From: G963676655 sp963676655
Lineage (GTDB): Bacteria; Verrucomicrobiota; Lentisphaeria; Victivallales; Victivallaceae
Assembly: GCA_963676655.2 (NCBI GenBank)
Contig: CAXXKX010000003.1
Coordinates: 4,526,001 to 4,590,000, forward strand
Reading direction: 5' to 3'
Length of the DNA: 64,000 nt
The notes beneath the pieces were generated by a model. The model ran no database searches and had not been told where the DNA came from. It worked only from the letters and a program-made list of their open reading frames with translations. The translations under genes were made by a program, and so were the position numbers. This document shows positions 42,486-51,849 of the stretch, in pieces (within the stretch, counting starts at the first letter, position 1; every line of letters begins with the position of its first letter).

Positions 42486-43850
42486 TTAATGCGGCTTTCC
42501 GGCATTATAACATTGCTTTACTTCTTTTTCACTCATAGCCCGTCGCATAATGACGCATTCATCCATTTTGCCAAAGAAATATTTACTGGGAGTGACTCCA
42601 ATCCCACGGCCCATTGCCCCGATTAAAGTATTAACATTCAATATTACCGGATCAGTGGTAGTTGTTCCTCCACCAGAGTTGCCGCCGCCGGAGTTGCCTC
42701 CACCGGAGTTACCGCCGCCGGAGTTGCCGCCGCCGGAGTTGCCTCCGCCGGAGTTGCCGCCACCAGAGTTGCCGCCGCCGGAGTTGCCGCCCGAGTTCCC
42801 TCCAGAGTTACTGTTGTCAGAGTTACTATTACTGTTGTCGGAATTCCCACCGGCATTGCTGTTGGTGTTGTCGGAATTCCCACCGGCATTGCTGTTGGTG
42901 TTGTCGGAATTCCCACCGGCATTGCTGTTGGAATTGTCAGAGTTCCCGCCTGCATTGCTGTTGGAATTGTCAGAGTTACCGCCTGCGTTACTGTTGGTGT
43001 TGTCGGAATTCCCGCCTGCATTGCTGTTAGTATTATCGGAGTTGCCTCCGGCATTGCTATTGGTGTTCCCGGAATTTCCCCCGGCCGCAGCATAAGTTAC
43101 TGAGTAATTGGTAGAGTGAGTATAACTAATGAAATTATTGACCAGCCCGGTAGATCCGATTTTTTTGCCGTTGATATAAAAACTCATACCGGAGTCGGCA
43201 TCATTTACCAGGCATAATTGGACCCATCGTTCTGAAGAGTTGGCACTTAACCCGGACCAGCTATGCTGATCTGTTCCTACATTAACGTCAAGAGAACTGC
43301 CATTCAGGGAAACTGCGTATTGTGATTCACTGGTCGAAGTGCTTTTTGAGATAATATAGCCATCCGGATCTCCGTAAAAATATACCCACATGAAGATAGT
43401 GAAATCATCCCGGTTGCAATTGAAGTTTATGGCATTATAGGCCGGAATATAAATATAGTCGTTTGACCCGTCAAACTGAAGAGCGTTTTTGCCGGGGAAC
43501 CTGCCGCCTCCCGGCAGCCATTCCGGAGAATTCATTAACGCTCCAGTATATTTATTGGTGTCAAACCCGCGATAATCACACGCCACCGCGTTGTTTTCCA
43601 GACATGGCATCCAGACTCCATTGACTTTGGTTCCGTAGTTCATCCTTTGAAAATTGAAATTAATGACTGTATTCGGGTCATTATTTAAACTGTCGTTATA
43701 GGCGAACCAGCGAATAAATTTCGCTTTGTCCCTTGCTCGGCCGAATGACGGCATCATCATACCGGCCAGGATGCCGATGATTGCTATCACAACTAAGAGT
43801 TCAAGCAAGGTAAAATATCCTCTCCTTACCAGTCTCTTGTCTTTGATCAT
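42486..43850 (-). CDS. Pseudopilin with LamG domain and long in-frame repeat insertion
   Basis: 454 residues. Type II/IV pilin N-terminus: short basic leader, then FTLLELLVVIAIIGILAGMM; the residue before the Phe is Tyr, not Gly. A LamG/concanavalin domain follows (ALQFDGSNDYIYIPAYNAIN, FTIFMWVYFYG, MSFYINGKKIGS), and its last strands (KYFFGKMDECVIMRRAMSEK) come after a low-complexity insert. The insert has eight 11-residue units of the type AGGNSDNTNSN and about seven GGGNS units. Units are 33 and 15 bp, so length can vary without frameshift. Likely part of a secretion or surface fibre system. Confidence 0.88.
   Translation of the reverse strand: MIKDKRLVRRGYFTLLELLVVIAIIGILAGMMMPSFGRARDKAKFIRWFAYNDSLNNDPNTVINFNFQRMNYGTKVNGVWMPCLENNAVACDYRGFDTNKYTGALMNSPEWLPGGGRFPGKNALQFDGSNDYIYIPAYNAINFNCNRDDFTIFMWVYFYGDPDGYIISKSTSTSESQYAVSLNGSSLDVNVGTDQHSWSGLSANSSERWVQLCLVNDADSGMSFYINGKKIGSTGLVNNFISYTHSTNYSVTYAAAGGNSGNTNSNAGGNSDNTNSNAGGNSDNTNSNAGGNSDNSNSNAGGNSDNSNSNAGGNSDNTNSNAGGNSDNTNSNAGGNSDNSNSNSDNSNSGGNSGGNSGGGNSGGGNSGGGNSGGGNSGGGNSGGGNSGGGNSGGGTTTTDPVILNVNTLIGAMGRGIGVTPSKYFFGKMDECVIMRRAMSEKEVKQCYNAGKPH
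42666..43090. repeat. Tandem in-frame minisatellites within pseudopilin
   Basis: 42666-42795 is built of 15-bp units coding GGGNS on the minus strand. 42838-43090 is built of 33-bp units coding AGGNSDN(T/S)NSN. Some neighbouring units are identical at DNA level, a sign of recent expansion. Confidence 0.85.
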
Positions 43851-44143
43851 TTTGTAAACTCCTTTTTATTCATCCCGGGGTCTTTTTTCTGTAAAAAATA
43901 AATAGCCCTATTAAGGATTTTAACCTGATATGGCTTAATTGTCAAGTATGTCAAGCTTTAAAATATCGTTAAAAATACGTTTTTTGAGGCTTTTTTGACC
44001 GTTTCGTTTCTGCCGCACCCTGTATCGAATGATTCATCCTCTTTTTTTTACCTGTCGCAGGACGGCTTGCGATTTGCAAAAAACTCAAATTATGGTAAAT
44101 TACAGATTGTGAATAATTGCTGAAATTAACAGGAGATTTTATT
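43851..44143. other. Divergent intergenic region pseudopilin / metG
   Basis: About 290 bp. No gene seen. AGGAG at 44131-44135 is the ribosome site that supports the GTG start of metG. Confidence 0.6.
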
Positions 44144-46093
44144 GTGGATAAACCATATTTTTATGTCACGACCCCAATATATTATGTAAATGATAAACCG
44201 CACATCGGACATGCATATACGACTATTCTGGCTGATGTTCTGGCCAGGTATTACCGCTCGCTTGAAGTTCCGGCATTTTTTCTGACCGGAACTGACGAAC
44301 ATGGTCAAAAAGTTCAGAAAGCCGCTGAAGAAAACGGCATTACTCCTCAGGAACAATGCGATACCACGGTGGTGCGTTTTCAGGAACTTTGGGATCGGCT
44401 GGAAATAACCAATGACCGTTTTATCAGAACTACCGAGCCGGCTCATAAAGCAATAGTACAGTCCATCCTCCAGAAACTTTATGACCAGGATCTTATTTAC
44501 CGGGATGAATACAGCGGTCATTACTGCGTCCCATGTGAACGTTTCTATACAGAAAAGGATCTCGATGAAGGCGGTCTGTGCCCGGAGTGCAAGCGTCCGG
44601 TTCAGGAAATAATCGAGTCAAACTACTTCTTCAGAATGAGTCAATACCAGGATTGGCTGATCAATTATATCAAAGACAACCCCGATTTTATTCAACCGTC
44701 TTTCCGGGCCAATGAAACGCTCGGATTCCTGAAAAAACCGCTTGGCGATTTGTGTATCTCTCGTCCTAAGGCGCGCCTGGCATGGGGAATCGAGTTGCCT
44801 TTCGATAAAGATTACGTCTGTTATGTCTGGTTCGATGCCCTTATCAACTATATTTCCGGCGTCGGCTACGGTTCGGATGACGAACAGTTCAACAAGTGGT
44901 GGCCTGCCTCCTATCATTTGATCGGTAAAGATATTTTAACGACCCATACTGTTTACTGGCCTACCATGCTTAAAGCTATCGGTTTGGAAATGCCAAAAAC
45001 TATTTTTGCTCACGGCTGGTGGTTGACCGGGCGCAGTAAAATGAGCAAATCCCTCGGTAATGTCGTCAACCCGATGGAAATGATCGATAAATATGGCCTC
45101 GACGCTTTCCGCTATTTCCTGATGGCTGAAATGACGCTGGGGCAGGATGCTTCGTTTACCGAAGACGCTTTCATTACCAGATTCAACAGCGATCTGGCCA
45201 ATGACCTTGGCAATCTTGCTTCCAGGGTTATTAAATTTACCTTACGCAGTTGTGACGGGATTGTTCCCCAAATGGAAGAGGCTGGTGCCGAAGAAGCGGA
45301 ATTGGCCGCCGCGATAAGCGAGGCTGAAACAGAAATGGAAAAAGCTCTGGCTGAAATGCGTCTTGAGCAGGGCATTGAAAAAATTATGGCGGCAATCCGG
45401 GCTGGAAACCGTTATATGGAGCAAACCGCGCCGTGGTCTTTGGCAAAAAAAGGCGAAATTGCCAAACTAAACACCGTCATGAACCGTTCGGCCGATCTGC
45501 TGTGGCGCGTTTCGATCCTGTTGACGCCGGTTATGCCGGGTAAAATGAAATTTCTGCAGAACTGTCTCGGGTTTTCTCCTGATGCGGTTTTCACCATCAA
45601 AGATATTTTTTCGGGCGATGTCTCGGTTGCCGGGAATAAAGTTGAAGACACTGGCGGCCTGTTCCAGCGCATTACGGTTGAACCCGCGAAACCCGAGGAA
45701 CAACCCGTTAAAAAACAGAAGCAACCGGTCAAAACTGAACCGAAGAAGTCCGAAGATAAAACAGGAGCCGGACTCATTACTTTTGATGAATTCTTCAATA
45801 CCCAGCTGAAGACCGCCAAGGTGATTGACGCTGAGCGCATTGAAGGCACCGATAAACTCTTGAAACTGCAGATTGATGTTGGCGGGGAAGCTCGTCAGTT
45901 AGTTGCCGGAGTTGCCGAGTCATACTCCCCTGAGGATATTATCGGTAAAACCATTGTGATTGTCGCTAATCTGCAACCGGCAAAGATCCGTGGCGTTTTA
46001 TCGCAGGGGATGCTTCTGGCAGCTAAAGATCCGGACGGTTTGAGATTGATCACGGTTGACGGTCACGTCGGTAGCGGAATAACAGTGGGTTGA
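44144..46093 (+). CDS. metG: Methionyl-tRNA synthetase
   Basis: 649 residues from GTG 44144, with AGGAG 8 bases upstream; TTG 44117 is in frame but has no site. It charges tRNA-Met with methionine. The class I motif HIGH is seen in KPHIGHAY and KMSKS in GRSKMSKSLGN. Zinc-knuckle cysteines are in CVPCERFY and LCPECKR. The C-terminal ~100 residues are the tRNA-binding/dimerisation domain (KVIDAERIEGTDKLL, PAKIRGVLSQGM), joined by a Lys/Glu/Pro-rich linker. It is followed after 6 bp by a membrane protein gene, so they probably share a transcript. Confidence 0.97.
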   Translation: MDKPYFYVTTPIYYVNDKPHIGHAYTTILADVLARYYRSLEVPAFFLTGTDEHGQKVQKAAEENGITPQEQCDTTVVRFQELWDRLEITNDRFIRTTEPAHKAIVQSILQKLYDQDLIYRDEYSGHYCVPCERFYTEKDLDEGGLCPECKRPVQEIIESNYFFRMSQYQDWLINYIKDNPDFIQPSFRANETLGFLKKPLGDLCISRPKARLAWGIELPFDKDYVCYVWFDALINYISGVGYGSDDEQFNKWWPASYHLIGKDILTTHTVYWPTMLKAIGLEMPKTIFAHGWWLTGRSKMSKSLGNVVNPMEMIDKYGLDAFRYFLMAEMTLGQDASFTEDAFITRFNSDLANDLGNLASRVIKFTLRSCDGIVPQMEEAGAEEAELAAAISEAETEMEKALAEMRLEQGIEKIMAAIRAGNRYMEQTAPWSLAKKGEIAKLNTVMNRSADLLWRVSILLTPVMPGKMKFLQNCLGFSPDAVFTIKDIFSGDVSVAGNKVEDTGGLFQRITVEPAKPEEQPVKKQKQPVKTEPKKSEDKTGAGLITFDEFFNTQLKTAKVIDAERIEGTDKLLKLQIDVGGEARQLVAGVAESYSPEDIIGKTIVIVANLQPAKIRGVLSQGMLLAAKDPDGLRLITVDGHVGSGITVG

Positions 46094-46099
46094 GGCAAA

Positions 46100-47773
46100 A
46101 TGCAGGAGATGACCGCAATAAATCAACGTCGTCGCCGTCTTTGCTGGCGGAAATATGCCGCGGCCGGTGTAGTTTTTATCTTTGCGGTTTTGCTCTACGC
46201 AAAAACCTTCACCTTTGATTTTGTCTGGGACGATTACGGGGTGATTGTTCATAATTCCCGAGTCCACTCTCCGGCCCTTGCGCTCAAGTCGTTTGTCGCG
46301 CCAATCCAGGTTACGGACAACAAATATGATCCCGGTCAAATGGTCCGGTACAATTATCGCCCGTTGCGTACCCTGATACACTCGATAGTATGGAAGTTTG
46401 CCGGATGTGATCCCCGCTTTTTTCATTTGCTGAATATTCTGGGGCATGCCCTGGTGTCGTCAATGCTTTTTCTGGTTCTCCACCGCTTGATCCGACAGAT
46501 TCTTCCGGCTCTGGGCGGAGCGCTGCTGTTTGCAGCTCACCCGGTCCTTACCGAAACGGTTTGCTGGGCCAAAAATTTCGAGGATATGCTTGCCGCATTT
46601 TTCCTGTTGCTGGGGGTATATCTGATTTTAGCGATGCGGCGAACTCGAACTAATATCCAGAACCGTTACACAGTCTGTGCTGTAATCTGCTTTGGACTGG
46701 CCCTGGTATCCAAAATTTCAGTTGCATTTTTCCCGGTATTTCTTGCCTTGCAATGGTTGCTTGAAAAGAAAACGGACACTGCGCCCCGCGTATTTTCCGG
46801 AATATCCGGTCGTAGGGTTGGTGTTCTGGCCGGAATAATGGGGGGGATTACGGTTTGTGCTCTGGCTCTGCGCCATATAACGGTCGGACGTCTTTCGCAG
46901 AGCGGTTATGTTACCGGAGATTGCTGGACTACCTGGTTGAGTATGCCCCGGGTTTTCCTGCGGTATTTGCGCCTGGAAATAGTTCCGACTGACCTTCTGG
47001 CTGATTATCAAACTTTTCCGATGGCGGAAAGCATGACTGACGGCATTGCATGGCGCTGGGCTGTTTTCTTTGTTGTCGTGATGGTAGTTATCTCGTTGAT
47101 CGCCTGGCGAACCCGTGTGACTCTGCCCTGGTTATGGTTCTGGTGCGCTCTGCTTCCGGTGGCCAATATTGTCCCCATGATGCAACTTGGGGCTGAACGT
47201 TTTCTTTATTTGCCGACGATGGGGTTTGCCATATTCGGCGCGTTGCTGTTGTCCAGAATTGTGAAGCTTTCCCGAACCACCGGAATTCAACTGGCTTTTC
47301 TATGTTTCATTTTTTATTTTATGTTGTTTGTTTATAGTGCCTGGCACTACAGCTATCGTTGGACCAATGATTTTCTGCTCTGGCAGGATACCGTTGAAAA
47401 AGCCCCTGATGCCTTGCGGCCGCGTAAAAATCTGATGAAATCATTCATTAAGATGCGCCGGTTTAAAGCCGCGTTATTTCACGCCGCTGTCCTGTATAAT
47501 GCCGATCCCAATCCGGAAAATGCCGCTGATCTCGGATTTCTTGAGTGTATGGAAGGAAATGCTGATTTAGGATATCAGCGCCTGGTAAAAAATAAAAATG
47601 ATAAACTCCTTACTATAACAGCGGCAAATGCCGTAGCCCGGAAAAAATACAAACTCGCCGAGAAATGCTTCAAAGCGGCGCTGGAAATCAAAGATACCCC
47701 CGCGTATCGGGAAAACCTGAGGCGTTTTAATAAATACATGGAAACGGTCCGGAAAGGAAACCATGGAGAGTAA
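46100..47773 (+). CDS. TMTC/PMT-like membrane protein with TPR tail
   Basis: 557 residues. About ten membrane segments. The first external loop has FVWDDYGVIVHNSRV, with the WDD acidic pair of GT-C mannosyltransferase-like proteins. NYRPLRTLIHSIVWKFAG then resembles the TMTC family. The C-terminal ~120 residues form a helical TPR-like stretch (RKNLMKSFIKMRRFKAALFH, then KLAEKCFKAALEIKD). It may glycosylate exported proteins. It is 6 bp after metG and its end overlaps the next gene by 11 bp, so all three form one operon. Confidence 0.8.
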   Translation: MQEMTAINQRRRRLCWRKYAAAGVVFIFAVLLYAKTFTFDFVWDDYGVIVHNSRVHSPALALKSFVAPIQVTDNKYDPGQMVRYNYRPLRTLIHSIVWKFAGCDPRFFHLLNILGHALVSSMLFLVLHRLIRQILPALGGALLFAAHPVLTETVCWAKNFEDMLAAFFLLLGVYLILAMRRTRTNIQNRYTVCAVICFGLALVSKISVAFFPVFLALQWLLEKKTDTAPRVFSGISGRRVGVLAGIMGGITVCALALRHITVGRLSQSGYVTGDCWTTWLSMPRVFLRYLRLEIVPTDLLADYQTFPMAESMTDGIAWRWAVFFVVVMVVISLIAWRTRVTLPWLWFWCALLPVANIVPMMQLGAERFLYLPTMGFAIFGALLLSRIVKLSRTTGIQLAFLCFIFYFMLFVYSAWHYSYRWTNDFLLWQDTVEKAPDALRPRKNLMKSFIKMRRFKAALFHAAVLYNADPNPENAADLGFLECMEGNADLGYQRLVKNKNDKLLTITAANAVARKKYKLAEKCFKAALEIKDTPAYRENLRRFNKYMETVRKGNHGE

Positions 47774-49559
47774 TAAAAGCCTGCTTTCCGAACTGAAAGA
47801 GAATTTTTGCAACCAGCATCCCCGCCTGTTAATTACTTCCTTGCTGTTGATTATTGTCGGTTGGTCGCCGCTGCTCTACTATTCTGACATGGTTGGTCCT
47901 CAGGATTGGACCCTGTTTCTGCATTTCAATGAAGCAATTCGCAAAAGCATTGCGGAATACGGACAGTTTCCATTCTGGAATCCCTGGCATTTTGGCGGTA
48001 CGCCATTGTTTGCCAGACCGCAGGCCGCGGTTTTTGCTCTGGAAACTCCATGCATTTTAATTTTCGGAACAATTCGCGGCCTTTGTGTTGCCTCCATTCT
48101 ATATGTTTTGCTTGGTTCCTGCGGCATGTGGCTGCTGCTTGGCGATTTTTGTGAAAAACCGTCATCCCGCTTCTGGGGTACGGTCCTGTTCGGTCTTCAG
48201 GGGGCTTTAAATATTCATCTTGCCATGGGCCATATTGTCATGACCACTATTATTTGGCTGCCGTGGCTGGTCTGGTCATGCCGTCGAATTACTAAATCAT
48301 TGCAGACGGCGATTTTGTTCGGCATCTTGTCTGCGATGATGATGAATCAGGTATTGCATTATCTTACCGTGATTGTTTCAACTGTAATTGCCTTTTTCCT
48401 GTTTTATGAATTCTGGCGTAACCGAACTCAAAAAAGCTTTTATCTCAACATTATTGCCGCGTCTTTGACATTCATTACTTTTTGCGTTTACCGGGTAATT
48501 GTGACCTGGGACTTTTTTCACCAGTTTCCCCGGGTTATGGATGTCCGGGCTCAGATTCCGTTGCTGCAGTTTATCCGGGCTCTGGTTGTTCCCGGACAGC
48601 ATGGTTTTTCCTGGCCGATCAAACCAAAACCTTTCTTTTGGGAATGGCATGAACTAGGTTCCTATGTCGGTATAATTGCCGTCCTGATGTTTATTGTTTC
48701 TTTCAGCCGGAAGATGCGCTGGTGGCATTGGGGTTTTCTGATTACTCTGCCTCTTGCGTTGGATTCCGAAAGCAAATTCCTGCCGGGTTACTGGTTGCGG
48801 GAACTTCCTCTGTATGATACAATGTTCGCCATTACCCGCTGGCGTTTCGTCACAGTTTTCTTTCTGATTATCGGCAGTTGCATGGGGATTGAAATGTTGT
48901 TTGCCGACAACCGTTTCAAAAAATATATCAAATGGGGCATCCCCCTGTTAATGACAATTTCCTGTATCGGTCTGATCTACAATAGTTGGTACTGTTTTAT
49001 CAAAACCGAATGGAAGCCGGAGGCCGAAATCATGAAGCAGGTTCCGCTTTACAGTGATACTTTTGTGACGTCGAACCAGAAGGATTACAACGCCTATGCC
49101 GCGACGGCGAAAGGGGTAGACTTGCTTTTCACCTATGAACCGTTGTTGGGCTATACATTTAACTATCAGTCTAAACGGTCCAGTGTGGAGCAAATTCCTC
49201 AGAAATTATATCAGGGTGAGATTGTTGCTCTTAATAAATCGATGAAAGATATTGTGTGGACCCCAAACATGATTCGCATTGATACGGCTAAACCGGATCG
49301 TATCTATATTAATCAAAATCCCGGTAGTTACTGGCGCAGTGACGGCAAGAGACTTTTTCCTGAAAGCCGGTCGTTCGAGACTTTAAAGATGTTTATTTAC
49401 GATGCGCCAAAGCCTGGTGCGCAGGTAATTACAGCAGTGCCGCCTCTGCACGAATTAGCTTTGATGATTAATCTGGTTGCCGGGATTTTTATGCTTGTAT
49501 ATATAAGCTGGCTGCGCCGTTCTGCCAAAGCTGCCGGCAAAAAAGAATTAGTTCAGTAA
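47763..49559 (+). CDS. YfhO-like polytopic membrane protein
   Basis: 598 residues with about twelve hydrophobic segments. After the first comes DMVGPQDWTLFLHFNEAIRK, then PFWNPWHFGGTPLFARPQAA, the arrangement seen in YfhO-like GT-C membrane proteins. A periplasmic ~150-residue C-terminal part (KDYNAYAATAKGVDLLFTYE) precedes a last membrane helix. It overlaps the TPR protein by 11 bp; GAAAGGAA lies before the ATG. Likely role in lipid-linked sugar transfer or surface polysaccharide. The donor is unknown. Confidence 0.75.
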   Translation: MESNKSLLSELKENFCNQHPRLLITSLLLIIVGWSPLLYYSDMVGPQDWTLFLHFNEAIRKSIAEYGQFPFWNPWHFGGTPLFARPQAAVFALETPCILIFGTIRGLCVASILYVLLGSCGMWLLLGDFCEKPSSRFWGTVLFGLQGALNIHLAMGHIVMTTIIWLPWLVWSCRRITKSLQTAILFGILSAMMMNQVLHYLTVIVSTVIAFFLFYEFWRNRTQKSFYLNIIAASLTFITFCVYRVIVTWDFFHQFPRVMDVRAQIPLLQFIRALVVPGQHGFSWPIKPKPFFWEWHELGSYVGIIAVLMFIVSFSRKMRWWHWGFLITLPLALDSESKFLPGYWLRELPLYDTMFAITRWRFVTVFFLIIGSCMGIEMLFADNRFKKYIKWGIPLLMTISCIGLIYNSWYCFIKTEWKPEAEIMKQVPLYSDTFVTSNQKDYNAYAATAKGVDLLFTYEPLLGYTFNYQSKRSSVEQIPQKLYQGEIVALNKSMKDIVWTPNMIRIDTAKPDRIYINQNPGSYWRSDGKRLFPESRSFETLKMFIYDAPKPGAQVITAVPPLHELALMINLVAGIFMLVYISWLRRSAKAAGKKELVQ

Positions 49560-49566
49560 TTTTTAT

Positions 49567-50538
49567 TCATTCCTGCAAATTACGGAAGCAGTATAGAAAT
49601 GTTCCTGAAGGACTAACCCCTTTCGCCAAGTGTTTTTTATGAATTCTTTCCGGATTATTGAAGAGGCTGCCAGTTTGTCTGACAAACAGTTTAGAACCTA
49701 AAATTGCTCCTTCAGTAAAATGCCTGGTACGCCTCAGGAAGCGCACATGCATCGACTCTTTTTGTCTAGCTTGATCTCGTGCAGCGTATATTTCTTCGCT
49801 CGATGCGCCGGATTCCGCTGCGACGATTCGTGCCAGTTCGCCTCGAAAGAACGCAAATAGCTCGGGATTTGTCCAATCAGAGGAGTCACCGGTCGTCATA
49901 TTCGGTTTCATGTGTTTAACGAAATTATCATAGAACATGTGTTTACCGCTCCTGCAGTAACGTCCCCAGGTGGTAAAACTGTAATCCGCCGGATCGTTTT
50001 TCAAGCCTGCCCGGACCGGATTAAGTTCGACGTAAGTGACGCATGCGGCCAGGGCGTTTACGCGCTCGAGAATGACGCTTTTGAAACGGCCGCCCCATAG
50101 TTGTCCAGTGCGATTGCGGGCATCATTGTATACGCAGGTGAATTGTCTTTGATAAGCCGACATAAACCGGCTTATATCGATCATTTTGAGCGCAATTTCT
50201 TTACATTGCTCTTCGTTGCTGAGGTTGATAACCGGATTTATTGGAAGTAATTTAAAAAGCTTTTTCATTGACTTGTAATAATCATTGTGCCGTTTAGCAA
50301 TGACATCAAGCGGGGGTAGTTCATCTGGTCCCGGAGCGTAGACCACCAGATGAAAATGATTGCCCATCCAGGCGGCGGAAATGACCTCTATCAAAAAGTA
50401 ATCGCAGAGGTATTGAAGCAATTTGAAGCCGTATTCTTTATCTGCTTCGGAAAAAGGATGTTCGCCTTTAACGCAGCCGATACGATTATAAAGATGATAA
50501 TAGCAGCCTTCTCCATTTATTTTCATTCGAATACCCAT
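49567..50538 (-). CDS. IS200-like Y1 (REP-associated-type) transposase, second copy
   Basis: 323 residues, GGAGG 6 bases before ATG 50538. Clearly homologous to the protein at 196-1191 along its whole length. The HUH motif is WMGNHFHLVVY. Shared blocks are TGQLWGGRFKSVILE, YVELNPVRAGL and, near the end, LAKGVSPSG. The two copies are diverged, so they are not recent duplicates. No inverted or direct ends were seen. Intact reading frame suggests it is maintained. It lies between the membrane-protein operon and the polysaccharide locus. Confidence 0.86.
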   Translation of the reverse strand: MGIRMKINGEGCYYHLYNRIGCVKGEHPFSEADKEYGFKLLQYLCDYFLIEVISAAWMGNHFHLVVYAPGPDELPPLDVIAKRHNDYYKSMKKLFKLLPINPVINLSNEEQCKEIALKMIDISRFMSAYQRQFTCVYNDARNRTGQLWGGRFKSVILERVNALAACVTYVELNPVRAGLKNDPADYSFTTWGRYCRSGKHMFYDNFVKHMKPNMTTGDSSDWTNPELFAFFRGELARIVAAESGASSEEIYAARDQARQKESMHVRFLRRTRHFTEGAILGSKLFVRQTGSLFNNPERIHKKHLAKGVSPSGTFLYCFRNLQE

Positions 50539-50829
50539 TTTAATCCTCCAAATTTGTTGGTTTGAGATAATATATTGCTTAAATCTGATTTTTCAAATAT
50601 TCTTACCGTTTGATTTATAATATTTTTTAAAATATTTATTATTAATCTTTTATAAAAATAATATATACAGGTTTTGGCATGTTTTTGTAAATGTAATAAT
50701 TTTTTCAATAAAGATATCGAGTTTAGTAAAAAATATTTTATATAATTTTATTTCGTTGGGTTGCAATTTGTTTTTTAAAGACTATCTTAGTATAAGACCA
50801 TGGTGTAAGACTTATGAAAGTTGTTGAAG

Positions 50830-51846
50830 ATGAGTATTGAAAAACCTGTTCAGGAAAAAATTTATCGGCAATTCATTGATAATATAACTAAGCATATCTG
50901 GGTTGAAAAACTGCCTGCGATCAGTGAATTGTGCCAAGACTACAATATCAATCCAAAAACTTTGCGGAAAGTTACTGACCGTTTAGTGGAAGAGGGTTTG
51001 GTGGAAGTTAAGCATGGATCGGGTACATATATCCGCAAACAGTTAAAGAGGCCGGATAGTCCCGTGGAACGTATTTTATTAGTAGTGCCATATCAGCGAG
51101 GACACTTTGTCTCAGAAATTGTTCAAAGGTTTGTTGAGTCTCAACAAAGAAATAATATTGATGTTGTCATCTTTGGTTATGACGACTGTATTGAGCAAAG
51201 CCTCCCTGATATGTTGCCGCAATGGGACCGGGTGGCGATATTCCTCTTTAAAAGTATTTCTCCGGGCTTGCGGCGGCATCTGGCGGAATTCAGTTCCCGG
51301 GGACGCTTGCTGGCGCTTAACTCTAAACCTAGCGGATTAAAAGCAACGCTGGTGACTGGAGATAATAGTTTCGGGGGAGAAATGGCCTTGCAAAGTATGT
51401 TTGATATGGGGTACGAGAAGATTGCCTTTTTTAAATTTGCGGAAAATCGCTTTCCCTGTCAGCGCTTAAAAGGGTATAGAAAAATAATTGAAGAATCCGG
51501 ACAGGCGTATCGAAAAATAGTTAATTATCACGCTGATTTAAAGTGGCTCGAAAATAAATTCAGAAATATGATTGCCAGAAAAGAGCTGCCGGAAGTGATA
51601 ATTGTTGATTGGCACCATTGGGCTCCGCTGATCCAGTTGGCTCTGATGAAAGTTAACCCGGAGGCTGGAGGGAAGATGAAATTCCTGGTTTTTGACCCGT
51701 CAAGTCTGGAAAAAGCCGCCGGTTACTATGCGATTGTGCAGCCTATCAGTAAAATTGTTGCAAAATCAATTGACTTGCTGACCGCCAAAGAATGGAAATG
51801 TCATAACGTGAATATTCCGCTTGAATTTATTAAATTTGGAGATTAA
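50830..51846 (+). CDS. GntR-HTH / LacI-type sensor fusion regulator
   Basis: 338 residues from ATG 50830; TTG at 50821 and 50824 are alternatives. The GntR winged helix is LPAISELCQDYNINPKTLRK, with a wing GLVEVKHGSGTYIRK. The remainder is LacI-like (ERILLVVPYQRGHFVSEIVQ, DNSFGGEMALQSMFDMGYEK). It has the same design as the regulator at 9514 but is diverged. It precedes the first heparinase-like gene by 3 bp and so is the likely regulator of the polysaccharide locus. Confidence 0.86.
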   Translation: MSIEKPVQEKIYRQFIDNITKHIWVEKLPAISELCQDYNINPKTLRKVTDRLVEEGLVEVKHGSGTYIRKQLKRPDSPVERILLVVPYQRGHFVSEIVQRFVESQQRNNIDVVIFGYDDCIEQSLPDMLPQWDRVAIFLFKSISPGLRRHLAEFSSRGRLLALNSKPSGLKATLVTGDNSFGGEMALQSMFDMGYEKIAFFKFAENRFPCQRLKGYRKIIEESGQAYRKIVNYHADLKWLENKFRNMIARKELPEVIIVDWHHWAPLIQLALMKVNPEAGGKMKFLVFDPSSLEKAAGYYAIVQPISKIVAKSIDLLTAKEWKCHNVNIPLEFIKFGD

Positions 51847-51849
51847 GTA

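Noticed and set aside
42550..43095. Open frame on the + strand coding long Pro/Glu/Leu repeats
   Set aside because: It is the complement of the pseudopilin minisatellite; repeat DNA keeps several frames open. The minus-strand frame has the pilin and LamG domains and is the real gene.
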